DNA from: Deltaproteobacteria bacterium
Lineage (GTDB): Bacteria > Desulfobacterota > Binatia > Binatales > Binataceae
Assembly (NCBI GenBank): GCA_027403435.1
Contig: DAHZDR010000544.1
Location: forward strand, 1-8,764
Direction of reading: 5' to 3'
Length of the DNA stretch: 8,764 nt
Part shown: in pieces, positions 1 to 6,573 of the stretch
Position numbering within the stretch: position 1 is the stretch's first letter
Layout of the letters: each line of letters begins with the position of its first letter
Notes under the pieces: generated by a model
Seen by the model: the letters and a program-made list of their open reading frames with translations, nothing else
The model's database searches: none
Told to the model about the DNA's origin: nothing
Translations under genes and position numbers: made by a program

Positions 1-1611
1 GTCGTTGCGCGCCACGATCAGCAGCCGCTCTTCCAGATCCCGCTCGCCGAGGTCGATCGACTCCTCAAGCATCCGCTCGATCTCCTCGTCGGTCAGGCCG
101 TGGCTCGGCTTGACGTCAACCGAATGCTCACGGCCGGTGCGCTGATCGCGCGCCATTACATTGAGTATCCCGTTGGCGTCGATGAGGAAAGTAACTTCTA
201 TCCGCGGCAGTCCCGCCGGCGCCGGATCGAGCGGTCCGAGCTTGAAACGCGCGAGGCTCCGGCAATCCCGCGCCAGCTCGCGCTCGCCCTGCAGCACATG
301 CACGTCAACATGGGTCTGATTATCGACCGCCGTGGTGAAACCCTCGGTAACGCTGGTGGGAATCGTGGAGTTGCGATGGATCAGCCGCTCCATCACGCCG
401 CCCATGGTCTCGATTCCGAGTGAGAGCGGCACGACGTCGAGCAGCAGCAGATCCGTCCGCGCGCCCATCAGAACGCCGGCCTGCACGGCGGCGCCCAGCG
501 CGACGACCTCATCGGGATTGATCGTATGGAACGGATCGCGGCCGAAAAATTCCGCCACGCGCCGCCGCACCAGCGGCGACCGCGTGGAGCCGCCCACCAG
601 CACCACCGCGTCGATCGCCGCCGGCGCGAGCTTCGCGTCGGCCAGCGCCCGCGCGCAGCAGTCGATCGTCCGCTCCACGATCGGCGCGGCGATACGTTCG
701 AAATCCGCGCGGCCGAGCGTGCGGACGATCGGACGGCCCGGCGCGGCGATCCGGATTTCCGCGCTCTCAGCCTCGCTCAGACGAAGCTTGGCCGCTTCCG
801 CGGCGGCGCGCGCGCTGTTCCACAAATTGCGGTCGGCGCGCGCTTCGGACGGCAGATCCGCCAGCAGTTCGGCGACAATCGCCTGATCCAGGTCGTCGCC
901 GCCCAGATGGGTGTCGCCGTTGGTCGCGATTACCTCGAAAACGCCGCCCTTGATATTGAGGATCGAAATATCGAACGTGCCGCCGCCGAAATCGTACACG
1001 GCGACGCGGCCTTCAGTGAGCTGGTTGAGGCCGTAAGCGAGCGACGCGGCGGTCGGTTCGTTGACCAGCCGCACGACCTCCAGTCCGGCGAGCCGGCCGG
1101 CGTCCTTGGTCGCCTGGCGCTGCGCGTCGTTGAAATAGGCCGGCACGGTAATCACCACCCGTTCGACCTTTTCGCCGCCGAGCGCGGCCGCGGCGCGGCG
1201 CGCGAGCGCGCGCAGGATTTCGGCCGAAAGCTGCGGCGGCGTATAGGTTTTTGACCCCGCCTTGAAGCGCGCCACCGGCCCGGAAAAATCCGCAAAGGCG
1301 TGGCGCTGGCGTTCCTCGGCGCCGATCTCGCCGCCGCCCAGGCCCATGTAGCGCTTGACCGATCGGATCACCACGCTCTCGCCGGACGGATCGCCAGCGG
1401 GATGCGGAGCGCCGGCGGCGGGCGCCAGGCGCGGTTCCAGCGCGGCCGCCGCCGCGCCCACCACGCAGCCGCCTGCGGGCGTGATCGCGACGATTGAGGG
1501 CAGCAGCGCGTCGCCGGTCTCCGGATCGGCGATCACGCGCGGCGCGCCGTCCTCGATCACGGCGATCAGGCTGTTGGTCGTGCCCAGGTCTATGCCAAAA
1601 ATACGGGCCAT
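1..1611 (-). CDS. hscA: Fe-S assembly Hsp70 chaperone HscA (3' end cut by window edge)
   Basis: ATP-driven Hsp70-class chaperone that binds the scaffold IscU and promotes cluster transfer. I translated the frame by hand: 537 codons run from ATG 1611 to the window edge without a stop. The protein begins MARIFGIDLGTTNS, the Hsp70 phosphate-1 loop. It continues with VPAYFNDAQRQATKDAGRLA, LVNEPTAASLAYG, the phosphate-2 motif YDFGGGTFDISIL, GDTHLGGDDLD and the adenosine motif LVGGSTRSPLVRRRV. The part that separates HscA from DnaK is the substrate domain, with LLLDVVPLSLGIETMGG and VLQGERELARDCRSLARF, both very close to Escherichia coli HscA (616 residues). About 80 C-terminal residues, the helical lid, are missing because of the window edge. 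No in-frame ATG, GTG or TTG lies between this start and the upstream stop at about 1651, and no good ribosome binding site is visible. It lies 99 bases after hscB and is probably the distal part of the same operon. Confidence 0.96.
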   Translation of the reverse strand, partial: MARIFGIDLGTTNSLIAVIEDGAPRVIADPETGDALLPSIVAITPAGGCVVGAAAAALEPRLAPAAGAPHPAGDPSGESVVIRSVKRYMGLGGGEIGAEERQRHAFADFSGPVARFKAGSKTYTPPQLSAEILRALARRAAAALGGEKVERVVITVPAYFNDAQRQATKDAGRLAGLEVVRLVNEPTAASLAYGLNQLTEGRVAVYDFGGGTFDISILNIKGGVFEVIATNGDTHLGGDDLDQAIVAELLADLPSEARADRNLWNSARAAAEAAKLRLSEAESAEIRIAAPGRPIVRTLGRADFERIAAPIVERTIDCCARALADAKLAPAAIDAVVLVGGSTRSPLVRRRVAEFFGRDPFHTINPDEVVALGAAVQAGVLMGARTDLLLLDVVPLSLGIETMGGVMERLIHRNSTIPTSVTEGFTTAVDNQTHVDVHVLQGERELARDCRSLARFKLGPLDPAPAGLPRIEVTFLIDANGILNVMARDQRTGREHSVDVKPSHGLTDEEIERMLEESIDLGERDLEERLLIVARND

Positions 1612-1710
1612 TGCGGATTCGGTTTCCGGCTCACTTCGATCGCTGAATGATCATGGTGGATTTCACCGCCAGCGCGCCGGACGATCAACGCCGTCCGCCG
1701 CGCCCGGCGC

Positions 1711-2355
1711 TTACGCCGCCCGCGCGGTCTCCAGTTCCCGGTCGATATCGCGATGCAGCGTCGTCAGGTAAGCGATTTTGGACAGGACCGCCTTGAGTTC
1801 GGCGAACCGCGCGGCGTGCTCGCCATCGGCAGTGGCGACGCCGTCGGCGTCCCATCGCGCGAAATTTTCCGCCAGTTCCAGGCCGGCCGCGTCAAGCGCC
1901 CGCGCGACTTCCTCGCGCCGCGCGCGCGCCGCGGCCAGATTTCCGGGCGTGCGTTCGTCGCGCAGCTCCGCGAGCCGCTCCTGGGTCTCGAAAACCAGCG
2001 CGGCCAAATTCGCCGGCACCCGCTGATTATCGTCGCCGAGCTTATGGCCGTGCAGTTCCAGCCAGTAGCGGCCGCGGGCGGCCGGATCGCGCAGGGTGCG
2101 ATAGGCGCGGGTCAACAGCGCGGTGGCGCGTAGGCTGGCGTCGCGAATGCGGACGCTGGCGGAGCCGAAACGATCGGGATGAATCCGGCGGCTCAAATTA
2201 TGATACGCGCGCTCCAGCGCCTCCGGATCGATCGTCAAGCGGCGCGGCAGATTCAGCGCCGCGAACAGATCGACGCTGGCGCCGATCGGCGCGCCACATC
2301 CGGCGCATACCAGCGCCAGCGGCTGCGTCCGCACGCATGACGGGCAGGTAACCAT
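1711..2355 (-). CDS. hscB: J-domain co-chaperone HscB with N-terminal tetracysteine motif
   Basis: Co-chaperone that delivers IscU to HscA and stimulates its ATPase. The 214-residue product has a J domain at about 29-101, with the invariant HPD at 59-61 inside RRIHPDRFG. A helical C-terminal domain at about 115-208 is the IscU-binding region in the family. It is longer than E. coli HscB (about 171 residues), mainly because of an extra N-terminus carrying C4, C7, C17 and C20 (CPSC and CAGC). This resembles the zinc-binding tetracysteine domain of human HSC20. ATG 2355 is the natural start because the CXXC motif follows directly; the ribosome binding site is weak. It starts 31 bases after the iscA stop and ends 99 bases before hscA. 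The identification is firm; zinc binding is inferred from the four cysteines. Confidence 0.95.
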   Translation of the reverse strand: MVTCPSCVRTQPLALVCAGCGAPIGASVDLFAALNLPRRLTIDPEALERAYHNLSRRIHPDRFGSASVRIRDASLRATALLTRAYRTLRDPAARGRYWLELHGHKLGDDNQRVPANLAALVFETQERLAELRDERTPGNLAAARARREEVARALDAAGLELAENFARWDADGVATADGEHAARFAELKAVLSKIAYLTTLHRDIDRELETARAA

Positions 2356-2386
2356 GATACGCTTGCTCTTGGCCGCGCCAGCCGCC

Positions 2387-2707
2387 TCAGACCACGAACG
2401 ATTCGCCGCATCCGCAGGTGCGTCTGGCGTTGGGATTGACCAGACGGAAACCCGAGGACATCAGTTCGTCGGCGTAGTCCAGTTCGGAACCGTTCAGATA
2501 GAGAAAACTCTTCTTGTCCACGATCAAGCGGGCGCCGCCGCGTTCGAAAATCTTGTCGCGCTCGCCGGCCGAATCGATCTCCATGCGATATTGCAGGCCT
2601 GAGCATCCGCCGCCCACGACTTTGACCCGCAGGCCGGCCTCGGGCTTCTCAGCAGTCAACTGATGGATCTTGCGGATCGCGTTGTCGGAGAGCGTAACCG
2701 TCGCCAT
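2387..2707 (-). CDS. iscA: A-type iron-sulfur carrier protein IscA
   Basis: A-type carrier (HesB/IscA family) that binds iron or an Fe-S cluster and passes it to apo-proteins. The 106 residues match the normal family length. The three ligand cysteines are C35 (in GGGCSGLQY) and C98 and C100 (in TCGCGESF), as in E. coli IscA, where they are C35, C99 and C101. The NPNA segment before the CGC motif is also typical. The N-terminus MATVTLSDNAIRKI fits the family start. A possible Shine-Dalgarno (GGGAAGG) lies about 12 bases upstream, which is long. The gene sits between iscU (79-base gap) and hscB (31-base gap), the classical ISC order. ErpA is a close paralogue, but the position inside the isc operon supports IscA. 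Confidence 0.95.
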   Translation of the reverse strand: MATVTLSDNAIRKIHQLTAEKPEAGLRVKVVGGGCSGLQYRMEIDSAGERDKIFERGGARLIVDKKSFLYLNGSELDYADELMSSGFRLVNPNARRTCGCGESFVV

Positions 2708-2786
2708 CTGAATGCCGAACCTTCCCTGGCCCCTGTGGACTTAATCGTCCCGTTCGCGTCGTTACCGAACCATCGCCGGACGCGCC

Positions 2787-3212
2787 TCAGCCCTCCTGGG
2801 CCTTGCGCGGCTCGGCTGACGGCCGAGCGTCTTCATGTTGCTTCTTCCAGTCGCCAATCGCGGCCTTGATCGCGTCTTCCGCCAGCACCGAGCAATGGAT
2901 TTTGACCGGCGGCAGATTCAGTTCCTGGACGATGACCGTGTTCTTAATCGTCATCGCCTCCTCGATATGCTTGCCCTTGACCAGTTCGGTGACGTAGCTG
3001 GAGCTGGCGATCGCGCTGCCGCAGCCGAAGGTCTTGAAGCGCGCGTCCTCGATCACCCGGCTTTCCGGGTTGATCCGCAGTTGCAGCTTCATCACGTCGC
3101 CGCATTCGGGCGCGCCCACGATTCCGGTGCCAACGTCGGCGTCGCCCTTGTCGAAGCTGCCGACGTTGCGCGGATTGTTGTAATGGTCGATGACCTTGTC
3201 TGAATAAGCCAT
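2787..3212 (-). CDS. iscU: Fe-S cluster assembly scaffold IscU
   Basis: Scaffold on which [2Fe-2S] and [4Fe-4S] clusters are built from IscS-derived sulfur. The 141-residue product has all expected ligands: C37 and D39 in APECGDVMK, C64 in FGCGSAIASSS, and H106 and C107 in KIHCSVLAEDA. The HscA recognition motif LPPVK is at 100-104, which fits the presence of hscA and hscB. The first 125 residues align with E. coli IscU (128 residues); the polar tail after about residue 125 is roughly 13 residues longer and looks disordered. Its ATG is preceded by GGGAG with a 9-base spacer, and it starts 19 bases after the iscS stop, so the two are probably cotranscribed and closely coupled. Confidence 0.97.
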   Translation of the reverse strand: MAYSDKVIDHYNNPRNVGSFDKGDADVGTGIVGAPECGDVMKLQLRINPESRVIEDARFKTFGCGSAIASSSYVTELVKGKHIEEAMTIKNTVIVQELNLPPVKIHCSVLAEDAIKAAIGDWKKQHEDARPSAEPRKAQEG

Positions 3213-3231
3213 AACGAAATTCTCCCGCCGG

Positions 3232-4452
3232 TTACTCCGCCTTCCACTGAACCGATTTGAGATCGACGCCTTCGCGCGCCATCTCGTACAGCGGCGACAT
3301 CTCGCGCAACCGCCTGACCTCGCGCGTCACCCGATCGGTCACGAAATCGACTTCATCTTCGGTGTTGAAGCGGCCGATGCCGAAGCGAATCGAACTATGC
3401 GCCAGCTCGTCGCCAACGCCGAGCGCGCGAATCACGTAGGACGGCTCGAGCGTCGCCGAAGTGCAGGCCGAACCCGAGCTGACGGCGATATCGTTGAGGC
3501 CCATCAGCAGCGATTCGCCCTCGACGTAGGCGAAACTGATATTCAAATTTCCGGGCAGGCGTTCGCGCGGATGGCCATTCAGATAGACTTCGTCGAGCCG
3601 CTCGAAAATTCCCGCTTGCAGCTTGTCGCGCAAGTCGAGCAGGCGGCGATTCTCCTCGGCCATCCCGGCCGCGGCGATTTCGCAGGCCTTGCCCAGGCCG
3701 ACGATCCCGGTCACGTTGAGCGTTCCCGAGCGCATCCCGCGCTCATGGCCGCCGCCGTCCATCTGCGGCGTCAATCGCACGCGCGGACCCCTGGAGCGCA
3801 CATAGAGCGCGCCGACGCCCTTGGGGCCGTAAATTTTGTGGGCGCTGATCGCCAGCAGGTCGATATTGTCGCGATCGACGTCCACCGGAATCTTGCCCGC
3901 CGCCTGCACCGCGTCGCAATGGAAGACCACGCCGCGTTCGCGCGCAATCCGCCCGATTGCGGCGATCGGATGGATGGTGCCGACTTCATTGTTGGCGTAC
4001 ATGATCGCGACCAGCACGGTGCGATCGGTGATCGCTTTGCGCACGTCGTCGGGATCGACCATCCCGTACTTGTCCACCGGCAGATAGGTCACCGTCGCCT
4101 TGCCCGCCCGCTCCAGCGCGCGGCAACTGTCGAGCACCGCCTTATGCTCGGTAACGCAGGTGACGATGTGATCGCCCTTGTCCTTGTAAAACTCGACGAC
4201 GCCCTTGATCGCCAGATTGTCGGATTCGGTCGCGCCCGAGGTGATGATGATTTCCTTGGACTTCGCATTGATCAGTTGCGCAATCTGGCCGCGCGCCCGA
4301 TCGACCGCCTCTTCCGCCTCCCAGCCGAAACTATGATTGCGGCTGGCGGCATTGCCAAACTTTCCGCTGAAGTACGGCAGCATCGCCTCGAGCACCCGCG
4401 GATCGACCGGCGTCGTGGCGTGATTGTCCATGTAAATCGGCAGCTTAGGCAT
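3232..4452 (-). CDS. iscS: Cysteine desulfurase IscS
   Basis: PLP-dependent desulfurase that converts L-cysteine to L-alanine and carries the sulfur as a persulfide for IscU and other acceptors. At 406 residues it matches E. coli IscS (404) along its whole length. Visible active-site residues: H103 in TEHKAVLD (stacks on PLP), N155 and D180 (PLP contacts), K206 in SAHKIYGPKG (Schiff base), and the persulfide cysteine C330 in SSGSACTSATLEPSYV on the mobile loop. Also present are ATESDNLAIKG and GGGHERGMRSGT. The C-terminus ending VDLKSVQWKAE resembles the IscS C-terminal region that contacts IscU. These features mark the IscS group (group I) rather than SufS. It is the first gene of the ISC operon, behind an AT-rich promoter and operator region. 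GGGAAG lies about 8 bases before ATG 4452. Confidence 0.97.
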   Translation of the reverse strand: MPKLPIYMDNHATTPVDPRVLEAMLPYFSGKFGNAASRNHSFGWEAEEAVDRARGQIAQLINAKSKEIIITSGATESDNLAIKGVVEFYKDKGDHIVTCVTEHKAVLDSCRALERAGKATVTYLPVDKYGMVDPDDVRKAITDRTVLVAIMYANNEVGTIHPIAAIGRIARERGVVFHCDAVQAAGKIPVDVDRDNIDLLAISAHKIYGPKGVGALYVRSRGPRVRLTPQMDGGGHERGMRSGTLNVTGIVGLGKACEIAAAGMAEENRRLLDLRDKLQAGIFERLDEVYLNGHPRERLPGNLNISFAYVEGESLLMGLNDIAVSSGSACTSATLEPSYVIRALGVGDELAHSSIRFGIGRFNTEDEVDFVTDRVTREVRRLREMSPLYEMAREGVDLKSVQWKAE

Positions 4453-4464
4453 CGCGAACTCTTC

Positions 4465-4480
4465 CCGGCGCGGTCGCCGG
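4465..4480 (-). promoter_or_regulatory. Leader hairpin abutting the iscS ribosome binding site
   Basis: On the minus strand a perfect 6-bp inverted repeat CCGGCG / CGCCGG closes a 4-base ACCG loop. It ends 12 bases before the iscS ATG, and its last two G residues are part of the GGGAAG Shine-Dalgarno candidate. Folding in the mRNA could lower iscS translation. The structure is visible directly; a regulatory role is inference. Confidence 0.4.
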
Positions 4481-4514
4481 AATCAATCGTCTAATTAGTG
4501 GACCTGATTGGTAT

Positions 4515-4542
4515 AGTATAGCCTTCAGGTTCCACCTGTCAA
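4515..4542 (-). promoter_or_regulatory. iscS-proximal sigma70-type promoter (P2)
   Basis: Minus-strand TTGACA (4542-4537), a 16-base spacer, then TATACT (4520-4515). The -35 matches the consensus perfectly and the -10 matches at 5 of 6 positions. The predicted start is near 4508, giving a leader of about 55 bases to the iscS ATG. The stretch is clearly more AT-rich than the genes around it. Confidence 0.75.
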
Positions 4543-4565
4543 ATCCCGTGAGAACCCTCCGCATA

Positions 4566-4590
4566 ATACCCGACCCATTCAGTCTAGTAA
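4566..4590. promoter_or_regulatory. IscR type 1-like operator palindrome
   Basis: Imperfect palindrome on the plus strand, with left half ATACCCGAC and right half AGTCTAGTAA around a CCATTC centre. Against the E. coli type 1 IscR consensus as I recall it (ATASYYGACTR, three W, then YAGTCRRSTAT), I count 21 of 25 matching positions. It sits upstream of the ISC operon, where IscR acts in E. coli. It overlaps the -10 and start of the distal promoter-like element P1 and is centred about 70 bases upstream of the P2 start. No iscR gene is in the window, so the regulator would act in trans. Confidence 0.65.
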
Positions 4591-4612
4591 GGATTTTCGC
4601 TTTGTGTGTCAA
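4584..4612 (-). promoter_or_regulatory. iscS-distal promoter candidate (P1) overlapping the operator
   Basis: Minus-strand TTGACA (4612-4607), a 17-base spacer, then TACTAG (4589-4584). The -35 is perfect; the -10 matches the consensus at only 3 of 6 positions. Its predicted start falls inside the IscR-like palindrome, an arrangement that suits repression. It is weaker evidence than P2 and could be chance or need an activator. Confidence 0.4.
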
Positions 4613-4639
4613 GGGGAATTGCCAGCGCTTACCGGATGG

Positions 4640-5143
4640 TCAGGAGCGCTTGGCGAGCGTTTCGAGGTCGATTCGGCGCTCCTGCGTCCAATCTTCGAAG
4701 CCGTGCTTGTACCATGCCGTCGAACCGAGCCAGTTGCGCTGCAACACGGTGAGGGTAACGATCGTCACGCCGCGGGCGCGAAACCACGCGTAGGCCTCGG
4801 CGAGCAGCGGACGCATTAGTCCTTTACCGCGCCAGCCTTCGTCAAGATAAGCTTGATTAATATACCCGCGAAGCTGCGGCAAATAGCCCTGACGATCCCG
4901 CCGAAGATGGACCCAGAGATAACCGGCGAGACCGCCGGCGCCGTTTTCGACGACCCAAACCGCATGATGGTCGCGATGGAGCACGGCGGGCAGCCATGAC
5001 GGCGCGGCGCGAATTTCGTTCCAATCGAAACGGGCGCGCGCGTCGAGCGCTTCGTGCCAGGCGGCGATCGCGGCGACCAAGCGGGCGAGTTCGGGAATAT
5101 CGGCGTCGCCGGCCCGGCGGAATTTCACGGGCGTCGTGTCCAT
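4640..5143 (-). CDS. GNAT-family N-acetyltransferase
   Basis: Predicted acetyl-CoA-dependent acetyltransferase of unknown substrate; 167 residues is normal for a single GNAT domain. The acetyl-CoA site (motif A) is at about 94-115, with GWRGKGL at 103-109 filling the R/Q-x-x-G-x-G/A loop. Motif B follows at about 131-151, with the typical LTVLQRNWLGSTAWYKHGF giving the N...A...Y...GF pattern. I chose ATG 5143 over the TTG two codons upstream because GGAGG (5155-5151) sits 7 bases before the ATG but only one base before the TTG. It lies 46 bases after the 103-residue gene. Its stop is 27 bases before the P1 -35 of the ISC operon, with no clear terminator between, so some read-through into iscS is possible. 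Neighbours do not reveal the substrate. Confidence 0.88.
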   Translation of the reverse strand: MDTTPVKFRRAGDADIPELARLVAAIAAWHEALDARARFDWNEIRAAPSWLPAVLHRDHHAVWVVENGAGGLAGYLWVHLRRDRQGYLPQLRGYINQAYLDEGWRGKGLMRPLLAEAYAWFRARGVTIVTLTVLQRNWLGSTAWYKHGFEDWTQERRIDLETLAKRS

Positions 5144-5150
5144 GGTCAAG

Positions 5151-5155
5151 CCTCC
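5151..5155 (-). promoter_or_regulatory. Ribosome binding site deciding the GNAT start
   Basis: GGAGG on the minus strand with a 7-base spacer to ATG 5143. It is one base from the alternative TTG at 5149, so it selects the ATG. Confidence 0.75.
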
Positions 5156-5189
5156 ACGGTGGGATCGCTTCGGACGCGGCCGGCCGGCG

Positions 5190-5501
5190 TCAGAAGGGGC
5201 CGCGATGGGCCGCGTCGAAGCTGAATTCGTGCAAGCGGCGTTCGGTCCGAATGGTTTTCAGCGCGGTCTCGCGCACGCTCTCGAAATCGCGTTCGATCCA
5301 GGGCGCGAGCCGGGCGACGATTACCTCAGGTGCGGCGGCGTTGGCCAACGTCCGGTCGATCCGGCAGCGCATCGCGATTCGTTCGACGCCGTCGGCGCGC
5401 TCCAGCGCCAGCGTCAGCGCCAGCGCGTCGCCAAGGGCTTCGGCGGGAGCGGCCAGCGCCAGCAGATAACGGCCGCGAACGCTGTTGACGACAATCGGCA
5501 A
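5190..5501 (-). CDS. Hypothetical protein, 103 residues
   Basis: I do not recognise this protein. The frame has codon use like its neighbours (mostly G or C in third positions) and a balanced composition, with W, F, Y and H residues spread through it. No other frame here looks better. The N-terminal half is Ala/Leu-rich (YLLALAAPAEALGDALALTL). The C-terminal half is charged and probably helical (WIERDFESVRETALKTIRTE). No Cys pair, signal peptide or clear membrane segment is seen. The only early start in frame is TTG 5501, without a visible ribosome binding site; an in-frame stop lies 25 bases further upstream. It sits between secF (41-base gap) and the GNAT gene (46-base gap) on the same strand, so probably in one transcript. 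The exact start is uncertain. Confidence 0.6.
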   Translation of the reverse strand: MPIVVNSVRGRYLLALAAPAEALGDALALTLALERADGVERIAMRCRIDRTLANAAAPEVIVARLAPWIERDFESVRETALKTIRTERRLHEFSFDAAHRGPF

Positions 5502-5542
5502 GGCCGGACCGCGCGTCAGGCGACATCATCGCGGACGGCGCG

Positions 5543-6484
5543 TCAGGCCGCGCGCGACGCCGCGCCCCGGTTGGCGCCGTGGCCCTTTTCCCAATAAAGC
5601 ACCACCGGACCGGCGATATAAATCGACGAATAGGTGCCGGTAATGATGCCGATAAAGAGCGTAAAGGCGAACGGGCGCAGAATCGGTCCGCCCAGAATCA
5701 GCAGGGCCATCAGCACCACCAGCACGGTGCCCGAGGTCAGCAGCGTGCGCGAGAGGGTTTCATTGATGGCGCGGTTCATCACCGATTCGAGCGACTCGCG
5801 CCGGCGCTGCGCGGCGTCCTCGCGAATCCGGTCGGAGACGATAATCGTGTCGTGAACCGAGTAGCCGATTACCGTGAGCAGGCCGGCCAGCGTGGTCAGA
5901 TCGAATTGCAGGCGCGACAGCACCAGCGCGCCGGTGACCACCAGCACGTCATGAATCAGGGCGATTACCGCGCCCGCGCCGAAACTCCAGCTCACGTTGC
6001 GGAAGCGAATCGCAATATAGACGCCCATGAAGACGGTGGCGAAAGCGACCGCCATGAAGCCGTCGAAGCGCAAATCATGTCCGACCTTGGCGCCCACCGT
6101 CTCGACCCGCAGCACCTCGGCGTGATTCGACGAACCATAGCTTCGGTTGAGCGCGCCCTCGATTCGTTTGCCCAGGCTGCCGATATTCTTGACCTTCTCG
6201 AAGCGCACCAGGAACTGGTTCAGACGCGCCGCACCGAAGTCCTGCACGGTAATCTCGCCAAAATCCATCGAACCCAGGGCATGGCGGATCTGGTCGCCGT
6301 TGGTGGGTTGGGCGAATTTAAGCTGAATCACGCTGCCGCCGGCGAAATCGACTCCATAGTTCAGACCGACGAAGAGCAACAGTAAAATCGCGACGAGGTT
6401 GACGACCGTGGAAAGCGCCACGAAGAAATGGCGTTTGCCGACGAAATCGAGGTTTATCCCGGGCGGGATTAGCTGTAGTCCCAT
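5543..6484 (-). CDS. secF: Protein translocase subunit SecF
   Basis: Inner-membrane subunit of the SecDF complex, which uses the proton motive force to help pull proteins through SecYEG. The 313-residue product has the SecF layout. TM1 is at about 20-40, followed by GVDFAGG (44-50). A periplasmic domain spans about 52-135 and ends in VGAKVG. A cluster of TM segments follows at about 141-160, 168-190, 196-216, 251-268 and 273-296. The conserved IALIHDV (174-180) and GYSVHDTIIVSDRIRE (207-222) blocks are intact. A short basic tail follows. ATG 6484 has GGAG about 13 bases upstream, which is weak. SecD, usually the preceding gene, is not next to it: the upstream neighbour is a small Cys-rich protein. 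It is clearly a stand-alone SecF, not a SecDF fusion. Confidence 0.96.
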   Translation of the reverse strand: MGLQLIPPGINLDFVGKRHFFVALSTVVNLVAILLLLFVGLNYGVDFAGGSVIQLKFAQPTNGDQIRHALGSMDFGEITVQDFGAARLNQFLVRFEKVKNIGSLGKRIEGALNRSYGSSNHAEVLRVETVGAKVGHDLRFDGFMAVAFATVFMGVYIAIRFRNVSWSFGAGAVIALIHDVLVVTGALVLSRLQFDLTTLAGLLTVIGYSVHDTIIVSDRIREDAAQRRRESLESVMNRAINETLSRTLLTSGTVLVVLMALLILGGPILRPFAFTLFIGIITGTYSSIYIAGPVVLYWEKGHGANRGAASRAA

Positions 6485-6501
6485 CGTGGCGGTTCAACTC
6501 C

Positions 6502-6521
6502 GCGGCGCGTCCGGGCGCCGG
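6502..6521. repeat. 20-bp direct repeat with internal hairpin, copy 1
   Basis: The 20 bases are identical to 6574-6593 and in the same orientation, 72 bases apart. Each copy contains CGGCGC and GCGCCG arms around a GTCCGG loop, so it can form a 6-bp GC stem. This copy lies 17 bases upstream of secF. Confidence 0.75.
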
Positions 6522-6573
6522 GCTAGCCGGAAAGTTACCGCTTCGCGCGGTGAAATCAAAGCCTCACGACCGG

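Noticed and set aside
526..1254. Plus-strand open frame of 242 codons
   Set aside because: Antisense shadow of hscA; its composition is Arg/Ala-rich and has no recognisable motif.
2253..2606. Minus-strand open frame overlapping iscA and hscB
   Set aside because: It is in another frame from both genes and has an Arg-rich composition. iscA and hscB explain this region fully.
3397..4494. Long open frame (365 codons) on the plus strand
   Set aside because: It lies antisense over iscS, which matches its family end to end. The frame stays open because of high GC, and its translation is rich in His, Arg and Ala with no family likeness.
4624..4650. AGCGCT repeated around the GNAT stop as a possible terminator
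   Set aside because: The arms are only 6 bp, separated by 15 bases, include coding sequence and are not followed by a T-run.
5579..6385. Plus-strand open frame of 268 codons
   Set aside because: Antisense shadow of secF, rich in His, Gln and Arg without membrane segments.
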